Assembly: GCF_902497625.1 (NCBI RefSeq) | Contig: NZ_CABVGX010000018.1 | Location: forward strand, 1 to 64,000 | DNA from: Pseudomonas fluorescens | GTDB taxonomy: Bacteria; Pseudomonadota; Gammaproteobacteria; Pseudomonadales; Pseudomonadaceae | Direction of reading: 5' to 3' | Length of the DNA stretch: 64,000 bases | Shown: piece after piece, positions 8,190-17,720 of the stretch | Layout: each line of letters starts with the position of its first letter | How positions within the stretch are numbered: position 1 is the first letter of the stretch | Position numbers and translations under genes: made by a program | Notes under the pieces: model-generated | The model's database searches: none | What the model was told of the DNA's origin: nothing | The model's input: the letters and a program-made list of their open reading frames with translations, nothing else

Positions 8190-10164
8190 GGCTGACCTCC
8201 TGCTGATGACACCAGGCGCGCCAGCTGCTCTGCAATTGCAACACTGCGCCTTGCGCGAGTTTCACGGCATCGCTGGCGGGCAATGCGTCCAATGTCTGCA
8301 GAAATTCCTCGCTGGGTTGCTGCAACCCGTCGGCGCGACTGCCGGCCGGTCCTTGCTCCAGAAGTTTTTCCAACTCATCGAGGTACCGACGCTGCGACGC
8401 ACCGACCGGCGCCTGCGCCACGGCGAGACTCAAGCGCAAATGCAGCAACTCGTCGCCGATGTCCAGGCCCAGCAAGCCATCGTCCCAGCGGCTGCGCGCC
8501 GGCTCCGGCAATTCGGGATAGTGCCGCGCCAGTTGCAACAGGCGATCGGCCATACGCCCGCCGAACCAGCTTTCGGCACCACGCAGATTGCGTCGGGTCA
8601 GGCGCACCAGATCGTGCAGGGTCGCGGCCAGCAGGCGGCGGCTGTGCCATGCCGGATTGCGCAGCATCAATAGCCGGAACGCCAGCACCGCCGCGCCCAC
8701 TCCGATGACAATCGCCTGAGCGCTGTTGAAAAAATTGGCGACATCAAATTTCATCGCGTTGAGCGGCGATATCAGCACGATGAAGTGAAGACAGAAAGAG
8801 GTTGCCGTGGCGCCAATCTGCGGCTTGGCCATGCCCAGCGCACCGAAGAATAACGGCACGCCCATGCCGAGGCAGAGCAAGGCAAAGCTGCTCCATTGCG
8901 GCAGCAAAATCTGTCCGACCAAAAAGGCTGAAGGGATCGCCAAAAAAATTCCGCGCATGAAACTCATGCCGATCTGCGCACCGTTTTCGCGACTGGCAAA
9001 CAGGCTGCAGACCACGCACGTCAACAGCAGCGCACCCGAGGCGGCCGGCCACGCGGTGGCCAGCCAGAAGCATGACACCACCAGAAAAGCCAAGGCACTG
9101 CGCGCGCCGAAAATCAGGGCTAAGGACAGGTCGCGATGCGACGCGAGGGTGCGCGGCGGGTCGACCGTTTCCCTGCCCTCTTCTACCGCCTGCAATGCCG
9201 CGCGCGCCGCCATGGCGCTGTCGAGCAACAAGGCCAGACGCGCCAGGCAGAAACTTTGCGCCGAGCTGATTTGAGGATCGTGGGAAGCGTCGAGCAAGCG
9301 CGGCCGCAACAGTTGCAGCGCAGCCTGATCCGAGTGATCCAGCGCCACCCTGACTTCGTTCATCCAGCGTTGCAACTGCCCGGCTTCCTGCGGCTCCAAC
9401 TGCTTCCACTGCCGGCGTACTGATCGCGCGATGCGCAGCAACATCAACAGCTTTTGACTCAGGCCACTGATCGAACGGGCACGCTGCCGACCCAGACTGC
9501 CTTCAAACCAGGCATGCTCGCGCTGCGCATCCACGGCGACAATCCTGCCGAGGATTTCCAGCAGGCCTTTACGCGCCTGGCCATCGCCAGCCAGTGTTGC
9601 CTGTGCGGCTTTCATTCCGCTTTGCCAGGCGACACGTGCCTGATCCGCCAGCTGCTGTTCGACACGCATGGGCCACAGCAGCGCACTGGCGGCCGTGGCG
9701 CAGATAATGCCAAGTGAGATTTCGGTGCAGCGCGCCACGGCTTGATCGAACACGGTCAACGGATGACTGATCGCGGGCAAGGCGATGATCGCCACTGTGT
9801 AACCGGCCAGCACGAAGGAATAGGACCAGGCACTGCGCAGTAAGGTCGAGCTCGCCGTACACAGGCCGAGCCACAAGGCTAAGGCCAGTAAAAACAGCCA
9901 GGGCGCCTGCGCAAACAGGCCCATGAAGATGACCGACATGATCGTACCGACCAGTGTTCCCAACAACCGCGCCAAGCCTTTTTGCACGACCATTCCGGAC
10001 AACGGTTGAGCGACGATAAACGCCGTCATCATCGCCCATGCCGGTTGTTCAAGTCCCCAGCGCATTGCCAGCCAAAGCGCCAGCCCACCGCCAAGCAGAG
10101 TCTTGATTGCAAATTGCAAAGCACGGCGGTCAGGCAGAAATAAGGCCTGGAAAGTGATGGGCAC
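8176..10164 (-). CDS. FUSC-family (fusaric acid resistance/AaeB-like) inner-membrane transporter
   Basis: A roughly 662-residue permease with two membrane bundles, one near residues 20-160 and one near 345-490, each followed by a soluble region, the layout of the FUSC/AaeB family. No ATG is available at the 5' end: GTG at 10162-10164 (giving MPITFQALFLPDRRALQF) looks best, because family members start close to the 'F.PDRRAL.F..K' block; a GTG at 10185 is the alternative. It heads the operon FUSC, DUF1656, HlyD. No regulator gene is adjacent on either side. Likely exports aromatic or other weak acids; substrate unproven. Confidence 0.88.
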   Translation of the reverse strand: MPITFQALFLPDRRALQFAIKTLLGGGLALWLAMRWGLEQPAWAMMTAFIVAQPLSGMVVQKGLARLLGTLVGTIMSVIFMGLFAQAPWLFLLALALWLGLCTASSTLLRSAWSYSFVLAGYTVAIIALPAISHPLTVFDQAVARCTEISLGIICATAASALLWPMRVEQQLADQARVAWQSGMKAAQATLAGDGQARKGLLEILGRIVAVDAQREHAWFEGSLGRQRARSISGLSQKLLMLLRIARSVRRQWKQLEPQEAGQLQRWMNEVRVALDHSDQAALQLLRPRLLDASHDPQISSAQSFCLARLALLLDSAMAARAALQAVEEGRETVDPPRTLASHRDLSLALIFGARSALAFLVVSCFWLATAWPAASGALLLTCVVCSLFASRENGAQIGMSFMRGIFLAIPSAFLVGQILLPQWSSFALLCLGMGVPLFFGALGMAKPQIGATATSFCLHFIVLISPLNAMKFDVANFFNSAQAIVIGVGAAVLAFRLLMLRNPAWHSRRLLAATLHDLVRLTRRNLRGAESWFGGRMADRLLQLARHYPELPEPARSRWDDGLLGLDIGDELLHLRLSLAVAQAPVGASQRRYLDELEKLLEQGPAGSRADGLQQPSEEFLQTLDALPASDAVKLAQGAVLQLQSSWRAWCHQQEVSHGLA

Positions 10165-10275
10165 GGGGAGAACTCTAAGGGGCACGGTTTAACGATAGAC
10201 GCATTGCGCGGGGATAACGGCGGACTAATTATTAGCTAGCTAACTATATACAGTCCAGCACTGATTTCCAGGCAC

Positions 10276-10304
10276 AAAAAAACGCCAGACTGGCTGGCGT
10301 TTCT
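10276..10304 (-). terminator. Rho-independent terminator
   Basis: The stem AACGCCAG / CTGGCGTT is followed on the minus strand by a run of T, 17 bp after the stop of the DUF2383 gene. Confidence 0.85.
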
Positions 10305-10320
10305 GACAGGCTACAAACGC

Positions 10321-10788
10321 TTACGAGCGAGCGCGAGCCTGATTACGCAGGGCTTTCACCTGGTCGTGGTTACGTTGCACACCGTGGTACTGGCGTTCAA
10401 CCAGATCACGAATACCAACAAGATTGTGCTTGTTGATTTTCTCGATGGCTTCTTTGTAAGCCTTCAGTGCATGGTCTTCACCGCGCTCTGCTTCGTTCAG
10501 GACAGCCTCTTCATCCTTGCCGGTGAACATGGCTTTCACGTCTACCCAGCGACGGTGCAGATCACCGCTGACACTGGTAGAAGTTTCCGGGTCGCCACCC
10601 ATCGAACGAACAGCAGCCTGCAATTCCGCAGCGGCAGTGGCGCAGTCGGCCGAACGGGTCACAAACAGGGATTTGAGTTCTGGATGCTTGATGTCTTCGG
10701 CGCAGGTTTTGAAGCCTTCCTGACCATCTTTGCAGGTTTCGATCAAGTCGTTCAGTACGGAGATGGATTCTTTATTGATGTCAGTCAT
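10321..10788 (-). CDS. PA2169-family (DUF2383) four-helix-bundle protein
   Basis: A 155-residue all-alpha protein resembling the DUF2383/PA2169 family: MTDINKESISVLNDLIETCKDGQEGFKTCAEDIK at the N-terminus, then helices rich in Glu, Lys and Ala. Family members form a ferritin-like four-helix bundle; their role is unknown, though some are linked to stress or stationary phase. The ATG at 10786-10788 has AGGAATTG just upstream; a TTG two codons earlier is less likely. No signal peptide. It is a single-gene unit with its own terminator. Conserved Glu/His positions could bind metal, but I cannot confirm that from sequence. Confidence 0.82.
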   Translation of the reverse strand: MTDINKESISVLNDLIETCKDGQEGFKTCAEDIKHPELKSLFVTRSADCATAAAELQAAVRSMGGDPETSTSVSGDLHRRWVDVKAMFTGKDEEAVLNEAERGEDHALKAYKEAIEKINKHNLVGIRDLVERQYHGVQRNHDQVKALRNQARARS

Positions 10789-10991
10789 TTTCAATTCCTC
10801 ACGGGTTGATGAAAGATGTAATACCTATTGCACCCTGCATGCCAGTTTTGAACTTGATAATAAATCCTTTGTTTTCATATACTTAATATTTGTCCAATAA
10901 ACTGTATCCGCTTTTTTTGCATGATCTGTCATTTGGCCTGCATGCAGAATGCCTGTATTTTCAAATCTGAATGAAATCAGGCGACCGACAG

Positions 10992-11228
10992 ATGAACCCG
11001 GAAAAGCTCGAATTACTGATCACCCGCGAAATGCCCTTCGGCAAATACAAAGGCCGAATCATTGCCGACCTGCCGGGCCAGTACCTCAACTGGTTCGCCC
11101 GCGAAGGATTTCCACACGGTGAACTGGGCGGTCTTTTGGCCCTCATGCAGGAAATCGATCACAACGGATTATCGGAATTGCTGGAACCGCTGCGCGCCAA
11201 ACATGGCAAACCCGCCCCTCGCCACTGA
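10992..11228 (+). CDS. DUF3820 family protein
   Basis: A 78-residue protein with the DUF3820 hallmark 'MPFGKYKGRIIADLPGQYLNWFAREGFPHGELGGLLALM': a short region related to the putative quorum-sensing-regulated factor family seen in gamma-proteobacteria. The start at 10992 (MNPEKLELLITREMPFG) matches usual family length; the frame is open from 10971. The Shine-Dalgarno is weak. It ends 20 bp before the aminotransferase gene, so the two are probably cotranscribed. Function unknown. Confidence 0.78.
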   Translation: MNPEKLELLITREMPFGKYKGRIIADLPGQYLNWFAREGFPHGELGGLLALMQEIDHNGLSELLEPLRAKHGKPAPRH

Positions 11229-11248
11229 ACCCTCTGATCGAGTCCTCC

Positions 11249-12430
11249 ATGCCTGACAACACCCTACGTGCCCGTGATGAAGCCTTCTGGCAGACATTCG
11301 CCGACCGCTATGCCCTGGAACCGGGCCCGGTCAATCTGGAGAACGGCTATTTCGGGCGCATGTCGCGTACGGTGGTCGAGGAGTATCAGCGCAACATCGA
11401 GTTCATCAATCGCAGCAACTCGGTCTACGTGCGTCAACGCTTCGAGCAGCATGAAGGCCTGACGATTCGCGCGGCGGTTGCCGAGCTGATCAATGTGGCC
11501 GACGACACCGTGGCCCTCACCCGCAACGCCACGGACGGCCTGCAGTCGCTGATCCGCAATTACAACCTGCTGGAGCCAGGCGATCAGGTGTTGATCTGCG
11601 ACCTGGAATACGACACGGTCAAGAGCGCCATGCGCTGGCTGGCGCGCAACCGTGGTGCCAATATCATCGAAATCGAGCACACCCATCCCGCTACATACGA
11701 CGGTCTGCTGAAAACTTACCGCGACATCTTCGCGCGTCATCCACGCCTTAAACTCATGGCGCTGACCCACGTCACGCATCGCACCGGGCTGGTCATGCCG
11801 GTGCAGGCAATTGCCGCGGCAGCCAGGGAGCACGGCATTGATGTGATCCTCGACGGCGCGCACGCATTGGGCCAGATAGAATTCAACCTCGACGAGCTGG
11901 GCATAGCGTTCGCCGGTTTCAACCTGCATAAATGGATCGGGTCGCCACTGACCCTGGGATTTGTTTACATCGCCCGCGAGCGCCTCGCCGCCATCGACCC
12001 GGACATGGCCGAGACGCATTACCCGATCAGCGACATTCGAGCCCGCACTCCACACAGCACCCCCAACATTCCAGCGCTGTTGACCCTGCCGTTGGTGCTC
12101 GAAGAACACAGGGCCATGGGCGGTGCAGCCGCCAAGGGCGCAAGACTTAGCTACCTGCGTAATCTATGGGTCAGCGCGGTGCGTGAACTGCCAGGCATTG
12201 AAGTCCTGACCCCGGATGATCCGCGCCTGTATTGCGGCATCACCTCCATGCGTTTTACCCGGCATGCCGATCAGCAGATCATGGTCGAGCGATTGCTCAC
12301 CGACTACAACCTGTTCAGCGTCGTGCGCAGCGGTGCAGCCTGCGGTCCGTGTATTCGCATTACGCCAGGGCTTGTCACCCGCGCCAGCGACATGCGCCAG
12401 CTGAGCACGGCACTGGACGAGCTGCGCTGA
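11249..12430 (+). CDS. PLP-dependent class V aminotransferase-fold enzyme (isopenicillin-N-epimerase-like)
   Basis: A 393-residue fold-type I PLP enzyme. Cofactor residues are visible: Asp202 in ILDGAHALGQ, and the probable Schiff-base Lys228 in FNLHKWIGSP. The 'THVTHRTGLVMPVQAI' block and this layout place it near the isopenicillin N epimerase/cysteine desulfurase branch. Members include epimerases, ergothioneine-type C-S lyases and desulfurases; a Cys-containing segment near the C-terminus (SGAACGPCIRI) also resembles desulfurase-like proteins. The substrate is unknown. It probably forms an operon with the DUF3820 gene just upstream, though nothing in that context points to a pathway. Confidence 0.78.
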   Translation: MPDNTLRARDEAFWQTFADRYALEPGPVNLENGYFGRMSRTVVEEYQRNIEFINRSNSVYVRQRFEQHEGLTIRAAVAELINVADDTVALTRNATDGLQSLIRNYNLLEPGDQVLICDLEYDTVKSAMRWLARNRGANIIEIEHTHPATYDGLLKTYRDIFARHPRLKLMALTHVTHRTGLVMPVQAIAAAAREHGIDVILDGAHALGQIEFNLDELGIAFAGFNLHKWIGSPLTLGFVYIARERLAAIDPDMAETHYPISDIRARTPHSTPNIPALLTLPLVLEEHRAMGGAAAKGARLSYLRNLWVSAVRELPGIEVLTPDDPRLYCGITSMRFTRHADQQIMVERLLTDYNLFSVVRSGAACGPCIRITPGLVTRASDMRQLSTALDELR

Positions 12431-12601
12431 ATTCAAATCGTGTATTAGTCGAAACTTCGGGGATGATCCGTGATGACACCGCAAAGGTGCCAATGCCACT
12501 GGCTGGTTGCCCGACGAAGCCGTCATCGTGATAACTGTGTATTGCAGAATTTCTGCTCCCACAGTGGGCTATTCGCTCCCACAGCCGACTATTTGCCGGG
12601 C

Positions 12602-12638
12602 GAAAAAAAACGGTGCACCGACCAAGCGCACCGTTAAA
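12602..12638 (-). terminator. Rho-independent terminator of zwf-pgl-eda
   Basis: The stem AACGGTGC / GCACCGTT is followed on the minus strand by eight T residues, between eda and the convergent aminotransferase gene. Confidence 0.85.
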
Positions 12639-12674
12639 GCCGTAGAACACACAACGAAGTGTCGGTTGAAGCAA

Positions 12675-13340
12675 TCAGTCCAGCAGCGCCAGCGCCTCGG
12701 CGGTGCATTCCTGAATGCGGGCCCAGTCGCCGTTCTTGATCCACTCCGGTTCAAGCATCCAGCTTCCGCCCACGCACATGACGTTTTTCAGCGCCATGTA
12801 GCTCTTGATATTGGCCGGGCTGACGCCGCCGGTCGGGCAGAATTTTACTTCGCCGAACGGGCCACCCAGAGCCTTGATAGCCGCGACGCCACCGCTGACT
12901 TCCGCCGGAAACAGCTTGAAGCGGCGATAGCCCAGACCGTAGCCTTCCATGATGCCGGACGCATTGCTGATGCCTGGCAACAGCGGAATCGGACTGTCGA
13001 CGCTGGCTTCGAGCAAATCACGGGTGATGCCCGGCGTGACGATGAACTGTGAACCGGCCGCCTCGGCTGCTGCGAGCATGTTGCGGTCAAGCACGGTGCC
13101 AGCACCGGTCATCAGTTCCGGACGTTGCTCGCGCAGGATCTGAATCGCCTTGAGCCCGTACTGCGAACGCAACGTCACCTCCAGCGCAGTCAGGCCACCT
13201 GCCGCCAGGGCATCGGCCAGCGGCAGAACGTCTTGCTCGCGAGCGATGGTGATCACCGGCAGAATCCGCGCTTTGGCGCAGAGGCTGTCGATCAAAGCGA
13301 CTTTATCCGCCATGGAAACGGTCGGGGAAAGGTTTTTCAT
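12675..13340 (-). CDS. eda: 2-keto-3-deoxy-6-phosphogluconate (KDPG) aldolase
   Basis: A 221-residue class I aldolase that splits KDPG into pyruvate and glyceraldehyde-3-phosphate, the last step of the Entner-Doudoroff pathway. The catalytic Glu is in LEVTLRS (Glu54) and the Schiff-base lysine is Lys142 in RRFKLFPAE; the phosphate-binding GGVSPANI segment follows near 171. The start at 13338-13340 has AAGGAT upstream; a start at 13361 would overlap the pgl stop but lacks a good ribosome site. It is the third gene of zwf-pgl-eda. Its substrate is made by Edd, encoded about 15 kb away in the same glucose block. Confidence 0.95.
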   Translation of the reverse strand: MKNLSPTVSMADKVALIDSLCAKARILPVITIAREQDVLPLADALAAGGLTALEVTLRSQYGLKAIQILREQRPELMTGAGTVLDRNMLAAAEAAGSQFIVTPGITRDLLEASVDSPIPLLPGISNASGIMEGYGLGYRRFKLFPAEVSGGVAAIKALGGPFGEVKFCPTGGVSPANIKSYMALKNVMCVGGSWMLEPEWIKNGDWARIQECTAEALALLD

Positions 13341-13357
13341 AGCGGCTGATCCTTGGC

Positions 13358-14071
13358 TCATGGGCACCAGTAAATCTCTAACGTAGGTTGCAGAAACGCG
13401 CGAATCGGCATGGCAGCGACGTCGCCATCGGCCAGAGCGGCGCTCAGGGTGGTCAGTTTGGACTGACCGGAAATTGACAGAACCTTGTGTTTGGCCGAAG
13501 CCAGTAGCGCGCGGCTCATGCTCAGGCGCTGGTGTGGCACAGTCGGCGCCAGCATCGGGTAGCAACGCCTGCTGCCATCAGCCTTCAAGGCGTCTGCCAG
13601 GTTCGGGCTGTCGGGAAACAGTGAGGCGGTGTGACCGTCATCACCCATGCCGAGAATCAGCACGTCGATCGGCGGCAGTTCGCCAAGCAGGCGATCAGCC
13701 TGTTCGGCAGCTTGCTCGACATTAGCGGTAGCGCTGTACAAGCTTAAAAACTGCGCTTTGGCAGCCGGACCTTGCAACAGGTAGCGCTTTATCAGGCCGG
13801 CATTGCTGTCGGCATGTTCAACCGGCACCCAGCGCTCATCGGCCAGGCTGATGACCACGTTCGACCAGTCCAGGGTTTGTTTCGCCAAGTGCTGAAAAAA
13901 CGCCACCGGACTGCGCCCACCGGAAACCACCAGCGTGGCGGTGCCCTGGGCGTCGAGCGCATCGCTCAGCTGTTTGGCCACATTCAGCGCCAGACCTTCG
14001 GCCAGCAACACCGGGCTTTTGAACGCATGAGCGCTGACGCCCTGCGGCAGTTTCAATTCAGATATCGCCAT
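13358..14071 (-). CDS. pgl: 6-phosphogluconolactonase
   Basis: A 237-residue DevB-type lactonase hydrolysing 6-phosphogluconolactone to 6-phosphogluconate. Family features: [18 protein letters not shown] near 48-65, [17 protein letters not shown] near 73-90, and [20 protein letters not shown] near 133-152. The start overlaps the end of zwf by 14 bp, and the stop lies 17 bp before eda, so the three genes form one operon. Confidence 0.95.
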   Translation of the reverse strand: MAISELKLPQGVSAHAFKSPVLLAEGLALNVAKQLSDALDAQGTATLVVSGGRSPVAFFQHLAKQTLDWSNVVISLADERWVPVEHADSNAGLIKRYLLQGPAAKAQFLSLYSATANVEQAAEQADRLLGELPPIDVLILGMGDDGHTASLFPDSPNLADALKADGSRRCYPMLAPTVPHQRLSMSRALLASAKHKVLSISGQSKLTTLSAALADGDVAAMPIRAFLQPTLEIYWCP

Positions 14072-15527
14072 ACCACGACCTCCCGTCTCGCGTGATCAGT
14101 GCAATGGAGCTCATTGGTCCCCAGGACCCGGCCGCGTACGGCTTGGGCGCATCGCCGGACTTTTTCCATCCGGCGATCAACTGGTCACACCACTTCCACG
14201 CGGCTTCGATTTCATCTTTACGGACAAACAGGTTCTGGTTGCCACGCATGACCTCCAGCAACAAACGCTCGTAGGCATCGGGGATCCGCGCGCTACGCCA
14301 GGTGTCGGAAAAATTCAGCTGCAACGGACCGCTGCGCAGCTGCATGCCTTTGTCCAGGCCTTGTTCTTTGGTCATCACGCGCAAGGAAATGCCTTCGTCC
14401 GGTTGCAGGCGGATGATCAGTTTGTTGCTGATCTGCAGGCGCTGCTCGGGAGCGAAGATGTAATGCGACGGTTCCTTGAAGTGGATGACGATCTGCGACA
14501 GCTTTTGCGGCATGCGCTTGCCGGTGCGCAGGTAGAACGGCACGCCGGCCCAACGCCAGTTGCGGATGTCGGCACGCAGGGCGACGAACGTTTCGGTGTC
14601 GCTCTGGGTGTTGGAATTAGGTTCTTCCAGATAGCCCGGTACCGGTTTGCCTTCGCTGTAACCGGCGATGTACTGGCCGCGCACGACTTGTGTGGTCAGG
14701 CCTTCCGGACTGATCGGCGCCAATGCCTTGAGCACTTTGACTTTCTCGTCACGGATGCTGTCGGCAGAGAGGTCGGCCGGCGGGTCCATGGCAATCAGGC
14801 AAAGCAGCTGCAGCAGGTGATTCTGGATCATGTCGCGCAGCTGGCCAGCCTTGTCGAAATAGCCCCAGCGACCTTCGATGCCGACCTTCTCGGCCACGGT
14901 GATTTCCACGTGGGAAATGTAATTCTGGTTCCACTGGGTTTCAAACAGGCTGTTGGCAAACCGCAGGGCAATGAGATTCTGGACGGTCTCTTTGCCCAGG
15001 TAATGGTCGATGCGGTAAGTGCGGTTCTCCGGAAAGAACTGCGCCACGGCGTCGTTGACCGTGCGCGAGGATTCAAGATCCGAGCCGATCGGTTTTTCCA
15101 GCACCACGCGGGTGTTTTCAGCCAGGCCGACCTTCGACAGGTTTTCGCAGATCGCACCGTAGACCGCCGCTGGGGTCGCGAAGTAGGCAATCACCCTTTG
15201 GGCAGATCCAGCCGTTTCGGCCAGCGCGACGTAATCATCTGCCTTGAGAAAGTCCACGTGCAGATAGCTCAGGCGACCGAGGAAACGGTCGAGTATTGCT
15301 TCGTCCAGCTCCTTTTCACCGACGTAGCGGCGCAGCTCTGAGGTGATGAACGCCAGATGCTCCTGCTCGCTGCCAGGCTCACGGGCCAGCGCAATGACGC
15401 GCGTATCCTCATGAAGCAGGCCCGCGCCATCAAGCTGGTAAAGCGCAGGAAACAGCTTGCGCAAAGCGAGATCGCCGAGCGCGCCGAACAAGGCAAAAGT
15501 GCACGGTTCAACCGTAATCGAAGGCAT
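14058..15527 (-). CDS. zwf: Glucose-6-phosphate 1-dehydrogenase
   Basis: A 489-residue enzyme of the normal Zwf length, oxidising glucose-6-phosphate to 6-phosphogluconolactone with NAD(P)+. The nucleotide-binding [11 protein letters not shown] lies at 14-24 and the active-site signature RIDHYLGKE at 172-180, with the catalytic-base His residue further on. It is the first gene of zwf-pgl-eda, divergent from hexR across a 216-bp region holding a HexR-like box at 15595-15609. An AAGAACAA CA motif lies 5-12 nt before the ATG, where a normal Shine-Dalgarno is lacking, so Hfq/Crc could block ribosome access. Confidence 0.96.
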   Translation of the reverse strand: MPSITVEPCTFALFGALGDLALRKLFPALYQLDGAGLLHEDTRVIALAREPGSEQEHLAFITSELRRYVGEKELDEAILDRFLGRLSYLHVDFLKADDYVALAETAGSAQRVIAYFATPAAVYGAICENLSKVGLAENTRVVLEKPIGSDLESSRTVNDAVAQFFPENRTYRIDHYLGKETVQNLIALRFANSLFETQWNQNYISHVEITVAEKVGIEGRWGYFDKAGQLRDMIQNHLLQLLCLIAMDPPADLSADSIRDEKVKVLKALAPISPEGLTTQVVRGQYIAGYSEGKPVPGYLEEPNSNTQSDTETFVALRADIRNWRWAGVPFYLRTGKRMPQKLSQIVIHFKEPSHYIFAPEQRLQISNKLIIRLQPDEGISLRVMTKEQGLDKGMQLRSGPLQLNFSDTWRSARIPDAYERLLLEVMRGNQNLFVRKDEIEAAWKWCDQLIAGWKKSGDAPKPYAAGSWGPMSSIALITRDGRSWYGDI

Positions 15528-15532
15528 GATGT

Positions 15533-15540
15533 TTGTTCTT
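15533..15540 (-). promoter_or_regulatory. CA motif (AANAANAA) before zwf
   Basis: AAGAACAA on the zwf strand, a few bases before its ATG. It fits the Hfq/Crc target consensus AANAANAA. Presence is seen; function is inferred. Confidence 0.5.
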
Positions 15541-15594
15541 TTATCAAGTTAAGCTACAAATACCTTTTTTCAAGGCATCACTCAAGGGAAAATG

Positions 15595-15609
15595 TAGTAA
15601 TAACCACAA
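15595..15609. promoter_or_regulatory. Probable HexR operator, zwf-hexR
   Basis: TAGT-N7-ACAA, one mismatch from the HexR consensus TTGT-N7-ACAA, centred in the zwf/hexR intergenic region within the wider near-palindrome TGTAGTAATAACCACA. HexR is encoded alongside and is known to repress zwf in Pseudomonas. Confidence 0.65.
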
Positions 15610-15743
15610 CATTTACCCAAAATGCAGATTCCGAGTGGTGGTCGGTCGGAGCCATCAGTAGGATAGGCCACCGCCACGGGCCACATCAAAGGCCCAATTT
15701 GCATAGCAGGGCGTCTTTTTTGTAGGTGAATCAAGGAACAACT

Positions 15744-16613
15744 ATGGACCGCGTGCGAAATCTCCTGGAACAGATCCAGAATCGCCTTGAAGACCTGAAC
15801 AAGGCAGAACGCAAAGTCGCCGAGGTGATTCTGCTCAATCCGCAGCAGGCCACCCGGTTCAGCATCGCCGCCCTCGCCCAAGCGTCGAAAGTCAGCGAGC
15901 CGACGGTCAACCGTTTCTGCCGCTCATTCGGTGTCAGCGGTTACCCGGAGCTCAAGTTGCAACTGGCGCAAAGTCTGGCCAGTGGCGCGGCGTATGTCAG
16001 CCGTGCGGTCGAGGCCGATGACAATCCGGAAGCGTACACCAAGAAAATTTTCGGCAGCGCCATCGCTTCCCTGGACAGTGCCCTGCAGGCGCTGGATCCG
16101 AACCTGATCAGCCGCGCCGTCGACCTGTTGATCCAGGCGCGCCAGATTCACTTTTTCGGCCTCGGCGCCTCGGCCCCGGTGGCGCTGGATGCGCAGCACA
16201 AATTCTTCCGCTTCAACCTGGCGGTCACCGCCCATGCCGACGTGCTGATGCAGCGCATGATTGCGTCCGTTGCGCATACCGGCGAATTATTCGTGATCAT
16301 TTCCTACACCGGGCGCACCCGCGAACTGGTGGAAGTGGCGCGTATCGCCCGGGAGAACGGCGCTTCGGTGCTGGGCTTGACCGCCGAGGGATCACCGCTG
16401 GCCAAGGCCAGCACGCTGAGCCTGAACATTCCGCTGCCGGAAGACACCGACATCTATATGCCGATGACCTCGCGGATTATTCAGCTGACGGTGCTGGATG
16501 TGCTGGCGACCGGCATGACCTTGCGCCGGGGTGTGGATTTCCAGCCGCACTTGCGCAAGATCAAAGAAAGTTTGAATGCCAGCCGGTATCCGGTGGGGGA
16601 TGAGTTTAATTAG
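15744..16613 (+). CDS. hexR: HexR, RpiR-family repressor of glucose catabolism
   Basis: A 289-residue regulator with an N-terminal RpiR helix-turn-helix (about residues 1-77; [20 protein letters not shown]) and a C-terminal SIS sugar-phosphate-binding domain (about 120-255; [20 protein letters not shown] and [16 protein letters not shown]). In P. putida, HexR represses zwf-pgl-eda, edd-glk and gap and is released by KDPG. The start at 15744 ([10 protein letters not shown]) follows CAAGGAACAACT. It is divergent from zwf, and HexR-type boxes are found both here and between edd and gap. Confidence 0.95.
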   Translation: MDRVRNLLEQIQNRLEDLNKAERKVAEVILLNPQQATRFSIAALAQASKVSEPTVNRFCRSFGVSGYPELKLQLAQSLASGAAYVSRAVEADDNPEAYTKKIFGSAIASLDSALQALDPNLISRAVDLLIQARQIHFFGLGASAPVALDAQHKFFRFNLAVTAHADVLMQRMIASVAHTGELFVIISYTGRTRELVEVARIARENGASVLGLTAEGSPLAKASTLSLNIPLPEDTDIYMPMTSRIIQLTVLDVLATGMTLRRGVDFQPHLRKIKESLNASRYPVGDEFN

Positions 16614-16640
16614 CACCTTCGTTGCCTGACCCGGCCTCAT

Positions 16641-16729
16641 CGCGAGCAGGCTCGCTCCCACAGTGGATCTCCATTGGTCGCGACATGTGTGACCACCCCA
16701 AATCCTTGTGGGAGTGAGCCTGCTCGCGA
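16641..16729. repeat. REPIN
   Basis: Arms 'cgcgagcaggctcgctcccacag' and 'tgtgggagtgagcctgctcgcg' in inverted orientation, in the convergent gap between hexR and the mutarotase gene. Confidence 0.9.
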
Positions 16730-16760
16730 TGGCGCCCGCTACAAAACTGCTGACCCTGAG

Positions 16761-17615
16761 CTAAACACCAACCCGCGCCTGCAAGCTCAAATGCGCTTTC
16801 TGCCCAGGCGCCAGGCTCAAACTGTCCGTCCCGCCGCTCGCCGCTTCCACGCAGACGAACTCTGAAATCTCGTTCCAGCTCACCCCCAGCAACGGCCGCG
16901 TCCCCGGATGCCAGACCACCGTGTCGCCATCATCCCCGGTATCGATACACAATTGCCGTTGCCACGCGTGATCCTTGAGCTGCAGTTCACCGTCGTGCTG
17001 GAATACTCGCTGACATCCGCCCTCAACCCGCAACTCGCCTTCCTGCTGACACGCCTGCCGGTTCAAGTGGTCGTAACCCTGCGCGCCATCCAGTCCAGAC
17101 AGCGCTACCTCACCGACATCACCTATACGCCAATACGCGTGCAAGGCCTGACTCAACTGACACGGCAGGCTGTCCTGGTGTTCGGTGCTCAGACGCAATT
17201 CCATCCGTTCGCCGAGGTGCGCATGCAGATCCACCTGCCAGTCACAGAGCTGTAATTGCCAGTGCAGACGCACGCCCTCCTCGTCTTCGCTGCTGTCTAT
17301 CAGCTTCCAGTCGAGCAGCCGCGCCCAGCCATGGGACGGCCAGGCGTTTTCGCTCGGATGTCGGCCATACCAGGGCCAACACACCGGCACGCCACCGCGA
17401 ATGGCACCGACATGTGGCCATTTCGCCGCGCACCAAAGCCAGGGTTTATGGCCTCGAGGCTGGAAGTGCAACAACTGCGCACCCTGGCGACTGAACACCG
17501 CCTGACACAGCGGATGATCAATCACCAGCACATCGCGCAGTTGGTAGCGCTCCCACGCAAACACCGGACGTGCACGCAAGGATTTGAAGAAGCGTTGGAG
17601 CGGATGCTCATGCAT
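16761..17615 (-). CDS. D-hexose-6-phosphate mutarotase (aldose-1-epimerase-like)
   Basis: A 284-residue galactose-mutarotase-fold protein of the YeaD group. It probably interconverts the alpha and beta anomers of glucose-6-phosphate, keeping the substrate for Zwf available. The active-site His lies in the QLSQALHAYWRIGD block and the catalytic Glu in EFVCVEAAS near the C-terminus. The ATG at 17613-17615 has TCAGGACAG upstream. It follows the OprB gene on the same strand after a terminator, so some transcription may read through. It is at the same place as the corresponding gene in P. putida. Confidence 0.85.
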   Translation of the reverse strand: MHEHPLQRFFKSLRARPVFAWERYQLRDVLVIDHPLCQAVFSRQGAQLLHFQPRGHKPWLWCAAKWPHVGAIRGGVPVCWPWYGRHPSENAWPSHGWARLLDWKLIDSSEDEEGVRLHWQLQLCDWQVDLHAHLGERMELRLSTEHQDSLPCQLSQALHAYWRIGDVGEVALSGLDGAQGYDHLNRQACQQEGELRVEGGCQRVFQHDGELQLKDHAWQRQLCIDTGDDGDTVVWHPGTRPLLGVSWNEISEFVCVEAASGGTDSLSLAPGQKAHLSLQARVGV

Positions 17616-17650
17616 GTGCCACTGTCCTGAAAATCATCGGGTGCGCCGGC

Positions 17651-17684
17651 CCAAAAAAAAGCGGACAGCCTTGGCCGTCCGCAC
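17651..17684 (-). terminator. Rho-independent terminator after oprB
   Basis: The stem GCGGAC / GTCCGC (with inner GGCC pairing) is followed on the minus strand by eight T residues, 37 bp beyond the oprB stop. Confidence 0.8.
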
Positions 17685-17720
17685 AAATGCGCACATAGAG
17701 AGGAGCTTATCGCAACAGCG

